Source: Actinomycetota bacterium (GTDB lineage Bacteria; Actinomycetota; Acidimicrobiia; Acidimicrobiales; CADCSY01). Taken from it: DNA of 23,710 nt. A program made the position numbers and the translations under genes. Location: contig JAHWJR010000010.1 in the NCBI GenBank assembly GCA_019348335.1, positions 1 to 23,710 on the forward strand, read 5' to 3'. The notes under the pieces were generated by a model. The model saw only the letters and a list, made by a program, of their open reading frames with translations. It was not told the DNA's origin and searched no databases. This document shows, in pieces, positions 16,958-23,710 of the stretch; position 1 is the first letter of the stretch, and every line of letters starts with the position of its first letter.

Positions 16958-17335
16958 CTACCGCTGCGCCTCGGCGGCCCCGTCGACGGGGCCCGGCGGT
17001 GCGACTCCCGACTCGCCCAGCTCGTCCACGGTGGTGGCCGGGCTCAGCTCGGTGCCGGCGCGGTACGCCGCTCGCCCCACCATGTGCATGGCCACCGGCG
17101 CGGTGACGAACTGCAGGGCGGCGGCCAGCACCAGCTTGGCCACGTCGCCCCGGTTGCCCACCCGCAGGCCGGCGCCGGCGAGGACGAGGATCAGGCCCAG
17201 GGTGGCGGGCTTGGTGGCGGCGTGCATGCGGGCGAACACGTCCGGGAAGCGCTGCAGCCCGATGCCGGCCAGCAGGCTCAGCCCCACCCCGGCGAGGATG
17301 AGGGCGGCGGCGATCACGTCTCCCACGCTGTCCAC
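16958..17335 (-). CDS. mnhG: Na+/H+ antiporter subunit G
   Basis: Smallest-class subunit of the multi-component Mrp/Mnh cation/proton antiporter. The product has 125 residues with three predicted membrane helices (about 4-24, 42-62, 67-88) and the family signature GLQRFPDVFARMHAATK near residues 26-42. The last 30 residues are hydrophilic. GTG 17335 directly abuts the mnhF stop. GTG 17326 (MGDVIAAAL) follows AGGTGG by 5 nt and may be the true start. Last gene of the operon, directly followed by rimO. Confidence 0.93.
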   Translation of the reverse strand: MDSVGDVIAAALILAGVGLSLLAGIGLQRFPDVFARMHAATKPATLGLILVLAGAGLRVGNRGDVAKLVLAAALQFVTAPVAMHMVGRAAYRAGTELSPATTVDELGESGVAPPGPVDGAAEAQR

Positions 17336-17596
17336 CTAGGGCCCCCGGTGCTCGATGAAGCGGGCCACCGTGGTGGTGCCCACGAAGCCCAGGAGGGCGA
17401 TGACCACCAGCACGTCGAGGTAGGTGCCCTCACCGGTGCGGGCGGCGTGCACGGCGATGCCGCTGACGATGACCACCAGCAGGGCGTCGAGGGCGACGAT
17501 GCGGTCGGCCAGCGACGAGCCCCGCACCAGGCGGACGGTGCACAGCAGGGCAGACAGCGCCAGCACGGCGAAGGCGATCTCGGTGACCAGGGTCAC
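17336..17596 (-). CDS. mnhF: Na+/H+ antiporter subunit F
   Basis: Short (86-residue) three-helix membrane protein of the Mrp/Mnh complex. It carries the family signature RLVRGSSLADRIVALDALL (about 23-41) between helices 1 and 2 and ends in a short cytoplasmic tail (ARFIEHRGP). The GTG start has a strong AGGAGG about 7 nt upstream and overlaps the mnhE stop by 4 nt (GTGA). An open frame running upstream is a shadow within mnhE. Confidence 0.94.
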   Translation of the reverse strand: MTLVTEIAFAVLALSALLCTVRLVRGSSLADRIVALDALLVVIVSGIAVHAARTGEGTYLDVLVVIALLGFVGTTTVARFIEHRGP

Positions 17597-18183
17597 GGGC
17601 GCCCCTCCTGCCCACCGGACCGAGGCGCCCGGGTCGCTGTCGAGGGAGGCGGGCTGGCGACTGCCGAGTCGCCCTCCGAGGCCAGGGCGGCGGCCACCTC
17701 GGGAGGGCCGAACGCCCGGATGGCCAATGCCTCCAGGTGCAGCGTCTCCCGGCGCACCTCCTCGACGTCGCGCAGGTGCAGGACATGGACGTAGAGCACC
17801 GCCGGCGACCGCCGGGCCTCGAGGGTGAGGGTGCCCGGCGTGAGCGAGATGGCATTGGCCACCACGGTGATGACCACGTCGGAGACGCCCCGGATGGGGA
17901 TGGCCACGATGCCCTCGTTGATGCGGTTGCGGGGGGTGACGACCTCCCAGGCCACGATGGCACTGGCCTCGACCAGCTTCCACGCGAAGTAGACGAGGAA
18001 GCGCAACGCCGCCGCCGGGCGCACCCGAGCGGAACGGTCCCGGGGTCCGAGGGGGAACAGGGTGAGGACCACGAGGGCCACCACCAGGCCGGAGGCCACG
18101 TTGGCCGGGCTCACCTGCTCCCACAGGGCGACCCAGACCGCCACCAGCCACACCAGCAGCGGGATCGACGGGGTCCGGGTCAT
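17593..18183 (-). CDS. mnhE: Na+/H+ antiporter subunit E
   Basis: Mrp/Mnh subunit E, 196 residues. Hydrophobic segments lie at about 8-22, 27-43 and 60-80. The conserved soluble part contains ANAISLTPGTLTLE and VLYVHVLHL, typical of the family. The C-terminal tail of about 30 residues (Ser/Pro/Gly-rich) is longer than in most relatives. ATG 18183 overlaps the mnhD stop as ATGA, so translation is coupled. Confidence 0.94.
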   Translation of the reverse strand: MTRTPSIPLLVWLVAVWVALWEQVSPANVASGLVVALVVLTLFPLGPRDRSARVRPAAALRFLVYFAWKLVEASAIVAWEVVTPRNRINEGIVAIPIRGVSDVVITVVANAISLTPGTLTLEARRSPAVLYVHVLHLRDVEEVRRETLHLEALAIRAFGPPEVAAALASEGDSAVASPPPSTATRAPRSGGQEGRP

Positions 18184-19673
18184 GGGAGCACCGCCTCGAC
18201 GTAGGGGGCGGGGTCGACCAGGGTGGCCGCCGCCCGCTCGCTCAGGTCCCACAGCGGCGCGGCAGCGACGGCGATGACCAGGCTCAGCACCACCAGGGCG
18301 GCGGTGGGCGCCACCATCAGCGCCGGCGACGACAGGCGGCCGTCCCCGGCGGCGGCCTCCAGCGGCGGCACCTCCTCGGGTGCGCCCCAGAACACCCCGG
18401 CCCAGATCTTGGTCATGGAGAACAGGGTGAGGAGGCTGACCAGCAGGCTGATGGCGACGATGGTATGGGCCTCGACGGCGAGGCCGGCCTGGACCAGGGC
18501 GAGCTTGGCCACGAAGCCGGAGAACGGGGGAAGGCCGGCCAGGCTCAGGGCCGGGAGGAGGAACAGCCCGGCCACCACCGGCGCGCGGTGCAGCAGGCCG
18601 CCCAGCCGGGAGAGGGCGCCGGTGCCGGTGGACTGCTCCACCAAGCCACCCACCAGGAACAGGGTCGTCTTCACCACGATGTGGTGCACGATGTAGAAGA
18701 TGGCGCCGGCGACGCCGGCCACGGTGAACAGGCCCAGCCCGAGCACCATGTAGCCGATCTGACTGATGATGTGGAAGCTGAGGATCCGCTTGACGTCGTT
18801 CTGGGCGATGGCGCCGAGCACGCCCACCACCATGGTCCCGCCGGCGATGGCAAGCAGCAGTGTCGAGGGCGAACCGTCGGTGGGGAACAGCAGGGTCTGG
18901 GTGCGGATGATGGCGTAGACCCCCACCTTGGTGAGCAGGCCGGCGAAGATGGCGGTGACCGGCGCCGGGGCGGTGGGGTACGAGTCCGGCAGCCAGAAGA
19001 ACAGGGGGAAGATGGCGGCCTTGACCCCGAACACGACCAGGAGCAGCAGGCCCAGGGCCTGGCGGACACCGGCGGGCAGCTCGGCCACGCGGCCGGCGAG
19101 GTCAGCCATGTTGACCGTCCCCGTGGCGGCGTAGACGAGGCCCACCGCGGTGACGAACAGCGTGGACGCCAGCAGGTTGATGACGACGTAGGTCATGCCG
19201 GAGCGGACCTGGTCGCGGCTGCCCCCGAGGGTGATGAGCACGTAGCTGGCGCCGAGGGTCACCTCGAAGGCGACGAACAGGTTGAACAGGTCGCCGGTGA
19301 GGAAGGAGGCGGCGACGCCGGTGGCGAGGATCAGGTAGAGGGGGTGGAAGAACAACCCGTGGTCGCGGGTGCGAGGGTGGCCGATGGCGTACACCAGCAC
19401 GGCCAGCACCATGACGGTGGAGATCACCAGCATGATGGCGGCGAACAGGTCGGCCACCAGGGTGATCCCGATCGGCGCCGGCCACCCACCCACCTGCACC
19501 GCGGCCACGCCCGAACGCTCGACGGTCACGAGCAGGGCCACGCTGGCCACCAGCGTGGCGCCGAGCACGACGACGCTCAGCGCCCGCTGGACCGCGGGCC
19601 GGCGGTGGAGGGCCAGCGACACGCCGGCGGCCAGCAGCGGCAGCACCACGGGGAGGGCGATCAGGGCCCTCAC
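18180..19673 (-). CDS. mnhD: Na+/H+ antiporter subunit D
   Basis: Proton-channel-type subunit homologous to complex I NuoM/N, 497 residues with about 14 membrane helices. The residues needed for activity in Bacillus MrpD align: E137 in VAFEVTLGASYVLI and K218 in FGVKAAIFPLFFWLPDSYP. NDVKRILSFHIISQIGYMVLG and KTTLFLVGG are also typical. The GTG start overlaps the mnhC stop by 4 nt (GTGA). MnhA is its paralogue; length and the order C-D-E separate them. Confidence 0.96.
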   Translation of the reverse strand: MRALIALPVVLPLLAAGVSLALHRRPAVQRALSVVVLGATLVASVALLVTVERSGVAAVQVGGWPAPIGITLVADLFAAIMLVISTVMVLAVLVYAIGHPRTRDHGLFFHPLYLILATGVAASFLTGDLFNLFVAFEVTLGASYVLITLGGSRDQVRSGMTYVVINLLASTLFVTAVGLVYAATGTVNMADLAGRVAELPAGVRQALGLLLLVVFGVKAAIFPLFFWLPDSYPTAPAPVTAIFAGLLTKVGVYAIIRTQTLLFPTDGSPSTLLLAIAGGTMVVGVLGAIAQNDVKRILSFHIISQIGYMVLGLGLFTVAGVAGAIFYIVHHIVVKTTLFLVGGLVEQSTGTGALSRLGGLLHRAPVVAGLFLLPALSLAGLPPFSGFVAKLALVQAGLAVEAHTIVAISLLVSLLTLFSMTKIWAGVFWGAPEEVPPLEAAAGDGRLSSPALMVAPTAALVVLSLVIAVAAAPLWDLSERAAATLVDPAPYVEAVLP

Positions 19674-20044
19674 GAGTCGTTCTCCTCGTGCCGGCGCACC
19701 AGGCGGGCGATGCGCCGGTCCTCGACGTCGTCCTCCACCTCGTCGTCGCTGCGCAACAGCCAGCTCCGGTAGGCCAGGGCCAGCAGGAAGGCGGTGATCC
19801 CGAAGGTGATCACGATGGCGGTCAGGGCCAGGGCCTGGGGCAGCGGGTCGGCGAACGGGCCGGCGCCGGGACCGTCCACGATCGGGGCCCGACCCGCCCG
19901 CCCGCCGGCCAGCAGGAGCAGCAGGTTGGCCCCGTGGCCCATGATGGCCAGGCCGATGACCACGCGGGTCAGGGTCCGCTGGAGCAGCAGGTAGGTGCCC
20001 ACGGCGTAGAGGGCGCCCACCAGCAGGGCGAGCACCAGGATCAC
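19670..20044 (-). CDS. mnhC: Na+/H+ antiporter subunit C
   Basis: NuoK-like subunit, 124 residues with three membrane helices (about 2-19, 28-46, 70-93). Contains the family segments GTYLLLQRTLTRVVIGLAIM and DPLPQALALTAIVITFGITA. The C-terminal tail is highly charged (SDDEVEDDVEDRR). The GTG start overlaps the mnhB stop by 4 nt (GTGA), and the mnhC stop overlaps the mnhD start the same way. Confidence 0.95.
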   Translation of the reverse strand: MILVLALLVGALYAVGTYLLLQRTLTRVVIGLAIMGHGANLLLLLAGGRAGRAPIVDGPGAGPFADPLPQALALTAIVITFGITAFLLALAYRSWLLRSDDEVEDDVEDRRIARLVRRHEENDS

Positions 20045-20532
20045 TCGGAGCCCCCCTCGCCGGCGCCAGCGTCGTCGGGCTCGCCCGCCGGGCGGTCGGC
20101 CTCGCCGCCGAGCGAGCCGAGGAGGGCCAGCACCAGGCCGACGACGATGAGGTACACCCCGATGTCGAACGGCAGCGCCGAGGTGGTCTTCACCTTGCCG
20201 AGCACGGGCACATCGAGGCTGAGGACGCCGCTCTCGAGCAGCTGCCCCCCGGCGACCAGGGCTCCCATCCCCACCAGCACGGCCAGCGTCAGGCCGGTGC
20301 CCATGAGCACGAACGGAGCCACGGGAGCCACCCGCGTGAGCTGCCCGGTCCCGCCGGCGACGTAGTGGAGCACGAAGGCGGCGCCCGCCACCAGGCCCCC
20401 GATGAAGCCTCCGCCCGGGGCGTTGTGGCCGGCGAAGAGCAGGAACAGCGAGAACACCAGCACGGTGTGGAACACCGCACCCAGGCAGGTGTCGAGGATC
20501 AGCGACTGCGGTGGCCGGGTGCGCTTTCCCAT
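20041..20532 (-). CDS. mnhB: Na+/H+ antiporter subunit B
   Basis: MnhB-domain subunit, 163 residues with four predicted helices. The signature HNAPGGGFIGGLVAGAAF lies at about residues 36-53 and FDIGVYLIVVG near the fourth helix. The C-terminus is acidic and Gly-rich. ATG 20532 is preceded by GGGAGG at 7 nt. GTG 20556 would add eight residues and overlap the mnhA stop as GTGA, matching the rest of the operon, so the start is unsettled between these two. Confidence 0.94.
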   Translation of the reverse strand: MGKRTRPPQSLILDTCLGAVFHTVLVFSLFLLFAGHNAPGGGFIGGLVAGAAFVLHYVAGGTGQLTRVAPVAPFVLMGTGLTLAVLVGMGALVAGGQLLESGVLSLDVPVLGKVKTTSALPFDIGVYLIVVGLVLALLGSLGGEADRPAGEPDDAGAGEGGSE

Positions 20533-20552
20533 CGCCCTGCCTCCCATCGCCC

Positions 20553-22871
20553 TCACGCCTCGTCCTGCTGGCGCCGGCCGGCCTGCACCAGGCTCACGAT
20601 CCCGAGGGCGGCGACGGTGAGCACGGTGATCTCCCCGAGCGTGTCGAAGGCCCGGAAGTCGACCAGGATCACGTTGACCACGTTCTGGCCTCCGGCCTCG
20701 GGAACGGCCTGCTCGAGGTAGGCGCCCGACACCGGCTCGGCGGTGCGGGCGCCGGCGGCGACGAGCGAGAAGGCGGCGACGAACACGCCCACGCCGCCGG
20801 CCACCGCCACCCGGGTGGCCTGGCCCAGCCGCCACGCCGACGGCTCGAAGCGCTCGGGCAGGTGGCGCAGCACCAGGACGAAGATCACCACGGCCAGCGT
20901 CTCCACCAGCAGCTGGGTCAGGGCCAGGTCGGGAGCGCCCTGGATGACGAACAGCACGGCCACGCCGTAGCCGACACCGCCGAGGAACAGCACGGCGGCG
21001 AAGCGGCGGCGGGCGAAGGCGGCACCGACGGCGGCGGCCAGGACCACCCCGGCCACCACCACCTGCAGCGGCGACTCCCCCACCACGACGCCGCCGGGCA
21101 GGCGGGTCCGGGTCAACAGGGCGAGCCCCGGGAGGGCCAGGACGGTGAGCAGGATCACCCCGAGGTAGACGGGCAGCGACCCGTTCTGGAGCACGGCGGT
21201 CACCCGGTCCGCCAGCCGGTTCAGCCCGACCAGGGCCGAGGAGTAGACCCCGGCGGCCGAGGGCGCGCCGGCCAGCCGCGCCTGGACGCGCTCCACGGTG
21301 CCGGCGCCGGCCACGAGCAGGGCGCCGGCGGCCAGGGTCAGCACCGACAGCCCCAGGGCCGGCGTGAACCCGTGCCACAGCGCCAGATGGGCCTTGCCCG
21401 CGGCGGCGTCGAGCGCGCCGGCGCCGCCACCCACCAGGGGGTCGACGAGCGCCGGCGCCACCCCGGCCACCACGGTGAGCACGGCGAACAGCGCGGCCGG
21501 GACCACGAACGCCGGCGCCGGCCTGGCCACGTCGGGCCCCACGGGGTCGCCGCCACCGGCGCTCTCGCCGAACCCGGCGCCGAAGCCGCCCAGCACGAAG
21601 CGGGCTCCGTAGGCGAAGGTCAGCACCGACCCGACCACCACTCCGGCCAGGGCCAGCGATCCGCCGACGCCGAGATGGGCGTGGAGCAGGCCCTCGTAGG
21701 CCGCCTCCTTGGAGAGGAAGCCGAGCAGCAGCGGGACCCCCGCCATCGAGGCCGCGGCCACGGCCGCCACCGCGGCCACCCCCGGCATCCGCCGCCCGAG
21801 GCCGGAGAGGACCCGCAGGTCGCGGGTGTGGGCCTGGTGGTCGACGATGCCCACGACCATGAACAGCGCCGCCTTGAACAGCCCGTGGGCGACGATGAGG
21901 GCGGCGCCGGCGAAGGTCAGCTCGGGGATGCCGGCCCCCACCAGCACGACCATGAACCCCAGCTGGCTGACCGTGCCGTAGGCCAGGAGCAGCTTGAGGT
22001 CGTGCTGGCGCAATGCTCTCCAGCCCCCGAGCAGCATGGTGGCCACTCCGAGGCCCATGACCAGGGGGCGCCAGAAGGCGTGGCCGGCGGCGAACGCCGG
22101 CGCGAAGCGGGCGATGAGGTACACGCCTGCCTTCACCAGGGTGGCCGAGTGCAGGTAGGCGCTCACCGGCGTCGGCGCCGCCATGGCCGCCGGCAGCCAG
22201 AAGTGGAACGGCACCTGGGCCGACTTGGTGCACGCCCCCACCAGCACGAGGACGAGGCCGGCGCCCACCACTCCCCCGCCGGGAGGGTCGGCGAGGATGC
22301 CCGACAGCGAGTAGGTCCCCGCGGCCTGGCCCACGATCACGAAGCCGGCGAGCATGGCCAACCCGCCGGCGCCGGTGACGAGGATGGCCTGGAGGGCGGC
22401 GGCGCGAGCGGACCCCTTCTCGTCCTCGAAGCCGATCAGCAGGTAGGAGGTGATCGAGGTCAGCTCCCAGAACACGTAGATCAAGAGCAGGTTGTCGGCC
22501 AGGACCACGCCGAGCATGGAGCCGGCGAAGGCGGTGAGGACCCCGGCGAAGCGGCCCAGCCCGGGGCGGGGCGAGAAGTACCACCGGCTGTAGGCGAAGA
22601 GCACCGCCCCGATGCCCGAGACCAGGGCCACCATGAGCAGGGCGAAGCCGTCGAGGCGCAGGGCCAGGTCGAGGCCCAGGCCGGGCACCCAGGGAAGCAC
22701 CTGGGTGGTGGCCGACCCGTCGAGGACGCCGGCGGCCTGCGTCGCCGCCCACGCCGCGGTGGCGCCCGGCGCCAGCGCGCACACGAGGAACACCCGCGGG
22801 CCCAGCCGGCGGCCCAGCGCCGGAGCGGCGAGGGCGAGGACGGCGTGGAGGGCGAGGAGGAGGGCGAGCAC
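20553..22871 (-). CDS. mnhA: Na+/H+ antiporter subunit A
   Basis: Largest Mrp/Mnh subunit, 772 residues. The NuoL-like antiporter part (about 1-470) has key residues E136 in YVFWELTSITSYLL, K216 in CTKSAQVPFHFWLP, and H241/K247 in HSATLVKAGVY. The C-terminal part has the MrpA-specific extension homologous to MbhD/MbhE: QGAPDLALTQLLVETLAVVIF near 650, then VNVILVDFRAFDTLGEITVL near 730. All seven subunits A-G follow in standard order, so the complex is complete. The GTG start at 22871 has only a weak ribosome binding site; a 16-codon ORF with a good one ends 13 nt upstream. Confidence 0.95.
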   Translation of the reverse strand: MLALLLALHAVLALAAPALGRRLGPRVFLVCALAPGATAAWAATQAAGVLDGSATTQVLPWVPGLGLDLALRLDGFALLMVALVSGIGAVLFAYSRWYFSPRPGLGRFAGVLTAFAGSMLGVVLADNLLLIYVFWELTSITSYLLIGFEDEKGSARAAALQAILVTGAGGLAMLAGFVIVGQAAGTYSLSGILADPPGGGVVGAGLVLVLVGACTKSAQVPFHFWLPAAMAAPTPVSAYLHSATLVKAGVYLIARFAPAFAAGHAFWRPLVMGLGVATMLLGGWRALRQHDLKLLLAYGTVSQLGFMVVLVGAGIPELTFAGAALIVAHGLFKAALFMVVGIVDHQAHTRDLRVLSGLGRRMPGVAAVAAVAAASMAGVPLLLGFLSKEAAYEGLLHAHLGVGGSLALAGVVVGSVLTFAYGARFVLGGFGAGFGESAGGGDPVGPDVARPAPAFVVPAALFAVLTVVAGVAPALVDPLVGGGAGALDAAAGKAHLALWHGFTPALGLSVLTLAAGALLVAGAGTVERVQARLAGAPSAAGVYSSALVGLNRLADRVTAVLQNGSLPVYLGVILLTVLALPGLALLTRTRLPGGVVVGESPLQVVVAGVVLAAAVGAAFARRRFAAVLFLGGVGYGVAVLFVIQGAPDLALTQLLVETLAVVIFVLVLRHLPERFEPSAWRLGQATRVAVAGGVGVFVAAFSLVAAGARTAEPVSGAYLEQAVPEAGGQNVVNVILVDFRAFDTLGEITVLTVAALGIVSLVQAGRRQQDEA

Positions 22872-22884
22872 GTCTTCGCCGGCT

Positions 22885-22935
22885 CTAGGTGACCCGCCGG
22901 GAGGCGGGGTGGCAGGCGGCGGGGGCGGCGGTCAT
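22885..22935 (-). CDS. Possible 16-residue leader peptide upstream of mnhA
   Basis: ATG at 22935 follows AGGAG (22948-22944) by 8 nt and reads MTAAPAACHPASRRVT before TAG. It is out of frame with mnhA and ends 13 nt before the mnhA GTG, so ribosomes finishing it could reinitiate there. No homology is recognised; in GC-rich DNA a short ORF with a chance Shine-Dalgarno is quite possible. Confidence 0.35.
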   Translation of the reverse strand: MTAAPAACHPASRRVT

Positions 22936-22954
22936 CGAACGGGCTCCTGTCCGG

Positions 22955-22978
22955 GGTCGGCGAGACATCTCGCCGACC
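22955..22978. repeat. Perfect 11-bp inverted repeat between ftsK and mnhA
   Basis: GGTCGGCGAGA-CA-TCTCGCCGACC, a 24-bp near-continuous palindrome in the 162-bp gap 22872-23033. It lies 55 bp after the ftsK stop and 6 nt before the Shine-Dalgarno of the leader ORF. There is no U-tract. It could be a GC-rich U-less terminator of ftsK, an operator for a dimeric regulator of the antiporter operon, or an RNA hairpin affecting translation. A TAGGGT -10-like hexamer (23008-23003, minus) lies upstream without a good -35. Confidence 0.75.
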
Positions 22979-23033
22979 AGGCTTCCCGGCACCCCGGCGG
23001 CGACCCTACCCGCCGCAGCGGCGAACGGCCCCC

Positions 23034-23710
23034 TCAGGAGGCGTCGCTACCGGCAAGGAGCTCGTCGAGCTCCTCGGGGGTCATCAGCACGTCCCGGGCC
23101 TTGGAGCCGGTGGAGGGACCCACCACGCCCCGCTGCTCGAGCAGGTCCATGAGCCGGCCCGCCCGGGCGAAGCCCACCCGCAGCTTGCGCTGCAGCATCG
23201 AGGTGGACCCCAGCTGCGAGCGCACGACCAGCTCCATGGCCGCCCGGCACAGGTCGTCGTCGTCACCGGCCGGGCCGGAGTCGGTGCCCGAGGCGAGCAG
23301 CTCGTCGGTGCCCTCGACCCCGGGCGTGTACGACACCGAGGGCGACTGGCGGCGCCAGTGGGCCACCACCTTGGCCACCTCGTCCTCGCCCACCCAGGCC
23401 CCCTGGATGCGCCGCGGCGTCGACGAGGCGGCGCCCAGCAGCAGCATGTCGCCCTGGCCCACCAGCCGCTCGGCGCCGGCCTGGTCGAGGATCACCCGGC
23501 TGTCGGCCAGGCTGGACACGGCGAAGGCCAGGCGGGCGGGGATGTTGGCCTTGATCACCCCGGTGATGACGTTGACCGACGGCCGCTGGGTGGCGATGAC
23601 CAGGTGGATCCCCACCGCCCGGGCCATCTGGGCGATCCGGCAGATCGACTCCTCCACGTCGCGCGCCGCCACCATCATCAGGTCGTTGAGCTCGTCGACC
23701 ACGATCACGA
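23034..23710 (-). CDS. ftsK: DNA translocase FtsK, C-terminal part (cut by window edge)
   Basis: FtsK is the septal hexameric pump that clears chromosome termini and activates dimer resolution. Only the last 225 codons are in the window; the gene continues past 23710. The fragment starts in the Walker B strand of the RecA-like motor (VIVVDELNDLMM). It continues through ATQRPSVNVITGVIKANIP and DQAGAERLVGQGDMLL, then a linker, and ends with the gamma winged-helix domain (AMELVVRSQLGSTSMLQRKL, then GFARAGRLMDLLEQRGVVGP) that reads KOPS-type orienting sequences. Upstream of the antiporter operon on the same strand, with 162 bp between. Confidence 0.96.
   Translation of the reverse strand, partial: VIVVDELNDLMMVAARDVEESICRIAQMARAVGIHLVIATQRPSVNVITGVIKANIPARLAFAVSSLADSRVILDQAGAERLVGQGDMLLLGAASSTPRRIQGAWVGEDEVAKVVAHWRRQSPSVSYTPGVEGTDELLASGTDSGPAGDDDDLCRAAMELVVRSQLGSTSMLQRKLRVGFARAGRLMDLLEQRGVVGPSTGSKARDVLMTPEELDELLAGSDAS

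Noticed and set aside
20553..22782. Long minus-strand open frame fused upstream of mnhB
   Set aside because: The part before mnhB is an Arg/Gly/Ala-rich frame-shifted reading of mnhA; only the last ~163 residues are a real protein.
20511..22892. 793-codon open frame on the plus strand opposite mnhA/mnhB
   Set aside because: Mirror frame of GC-rich coding DNA; its product is a Gly/His/Gln/Glu/Asp-rich low-complexity string with no domain, and mnhA/mnhB on the other strand are unambiguous.
23011..23023. Small palindrome CGCCGCAGCGGCG after ftsK as terminator
   Set aside because: Five-bp stem with a 3-nt loop in very GC-rich DNA and no U-tract; expected by chance.

Overview
The window looks like chromosomal DNA of a high-GC actinobacterium. 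Evidence: very GC-rich third codon positions, many GTG starts, SOS operators of the actinobacterial CGAAC-N4-GTTCG type, and the ftsK-rimO-pgsA-cinA-recA-miaB-miaA-dapF-hflX-lexA gene neighbourhood. A SpoVS protein beside recA and a Mrp antiporter operon inside this neighbourhood suggest a deep branch such as Acidimicrobiia, but that placement is inference. No rRNA, tRNA, insertion sequence, phage or CRISPR signal was found. It is mostly a dense core-genome region.

Layout. At the left edge (1-64, minus) is the start of a gene divergent from lexA. The intergenic region 65-253 carries two perfect SOS boxes. lexA and a secreted, membrane-anchored subtilase run on the plus strand (254-2277). Everything else runs on the minus strand. 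In order of transcription, from the right edge leftwards: the 3' part of ftsK; a complete seven-gene mnhA-G (mrp) Na+/H+ antiporter operon with mostly 4-nt stop/start overlaps; rimO, pgsA and cinA, nearly all touching or overlapping; an FtsH-like membrane protease and thpR behind their own promoter; recA with two recognisable promoters; spoVS; miaB; miaA; dapF; hflX; dapC; dapD; dapE.

How the genes work together. LexA and RecA are the core SOS pair. Their control regions share an identical 14-bp operator, and the recA operator sits inside the 17-bp spacer of a good sigma70-type promoter. A second recA promoter resembles the LexA-independent RecA-NDp/PafBC class of mycobacteria. The dap genes supply four steps of the succinylase route to meso-diaminopimelate (peptidoglycan and lysine). 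They are interleaved with tRNA i6A/ms2i6A modification (miaA, miaB) and ribosome rescue (hflX). RimO modifies ribosomal protein S12, PgsA is a phospholipid synthase, and CinA combines two nucleotide-metabolism domains.

Least ordinary points: the probable SOS-controlled gene divergent from lexA; the double-promoter recA control region; spoVS where recX would be expected; a short-armed FtsH paralogue and thpR between cinA and recA; the Mrp operon between ftsK and rimO; and a hairpin plus 16-codon leader ORF ahead of mnhA. No wholly new multi-gene system is evident.
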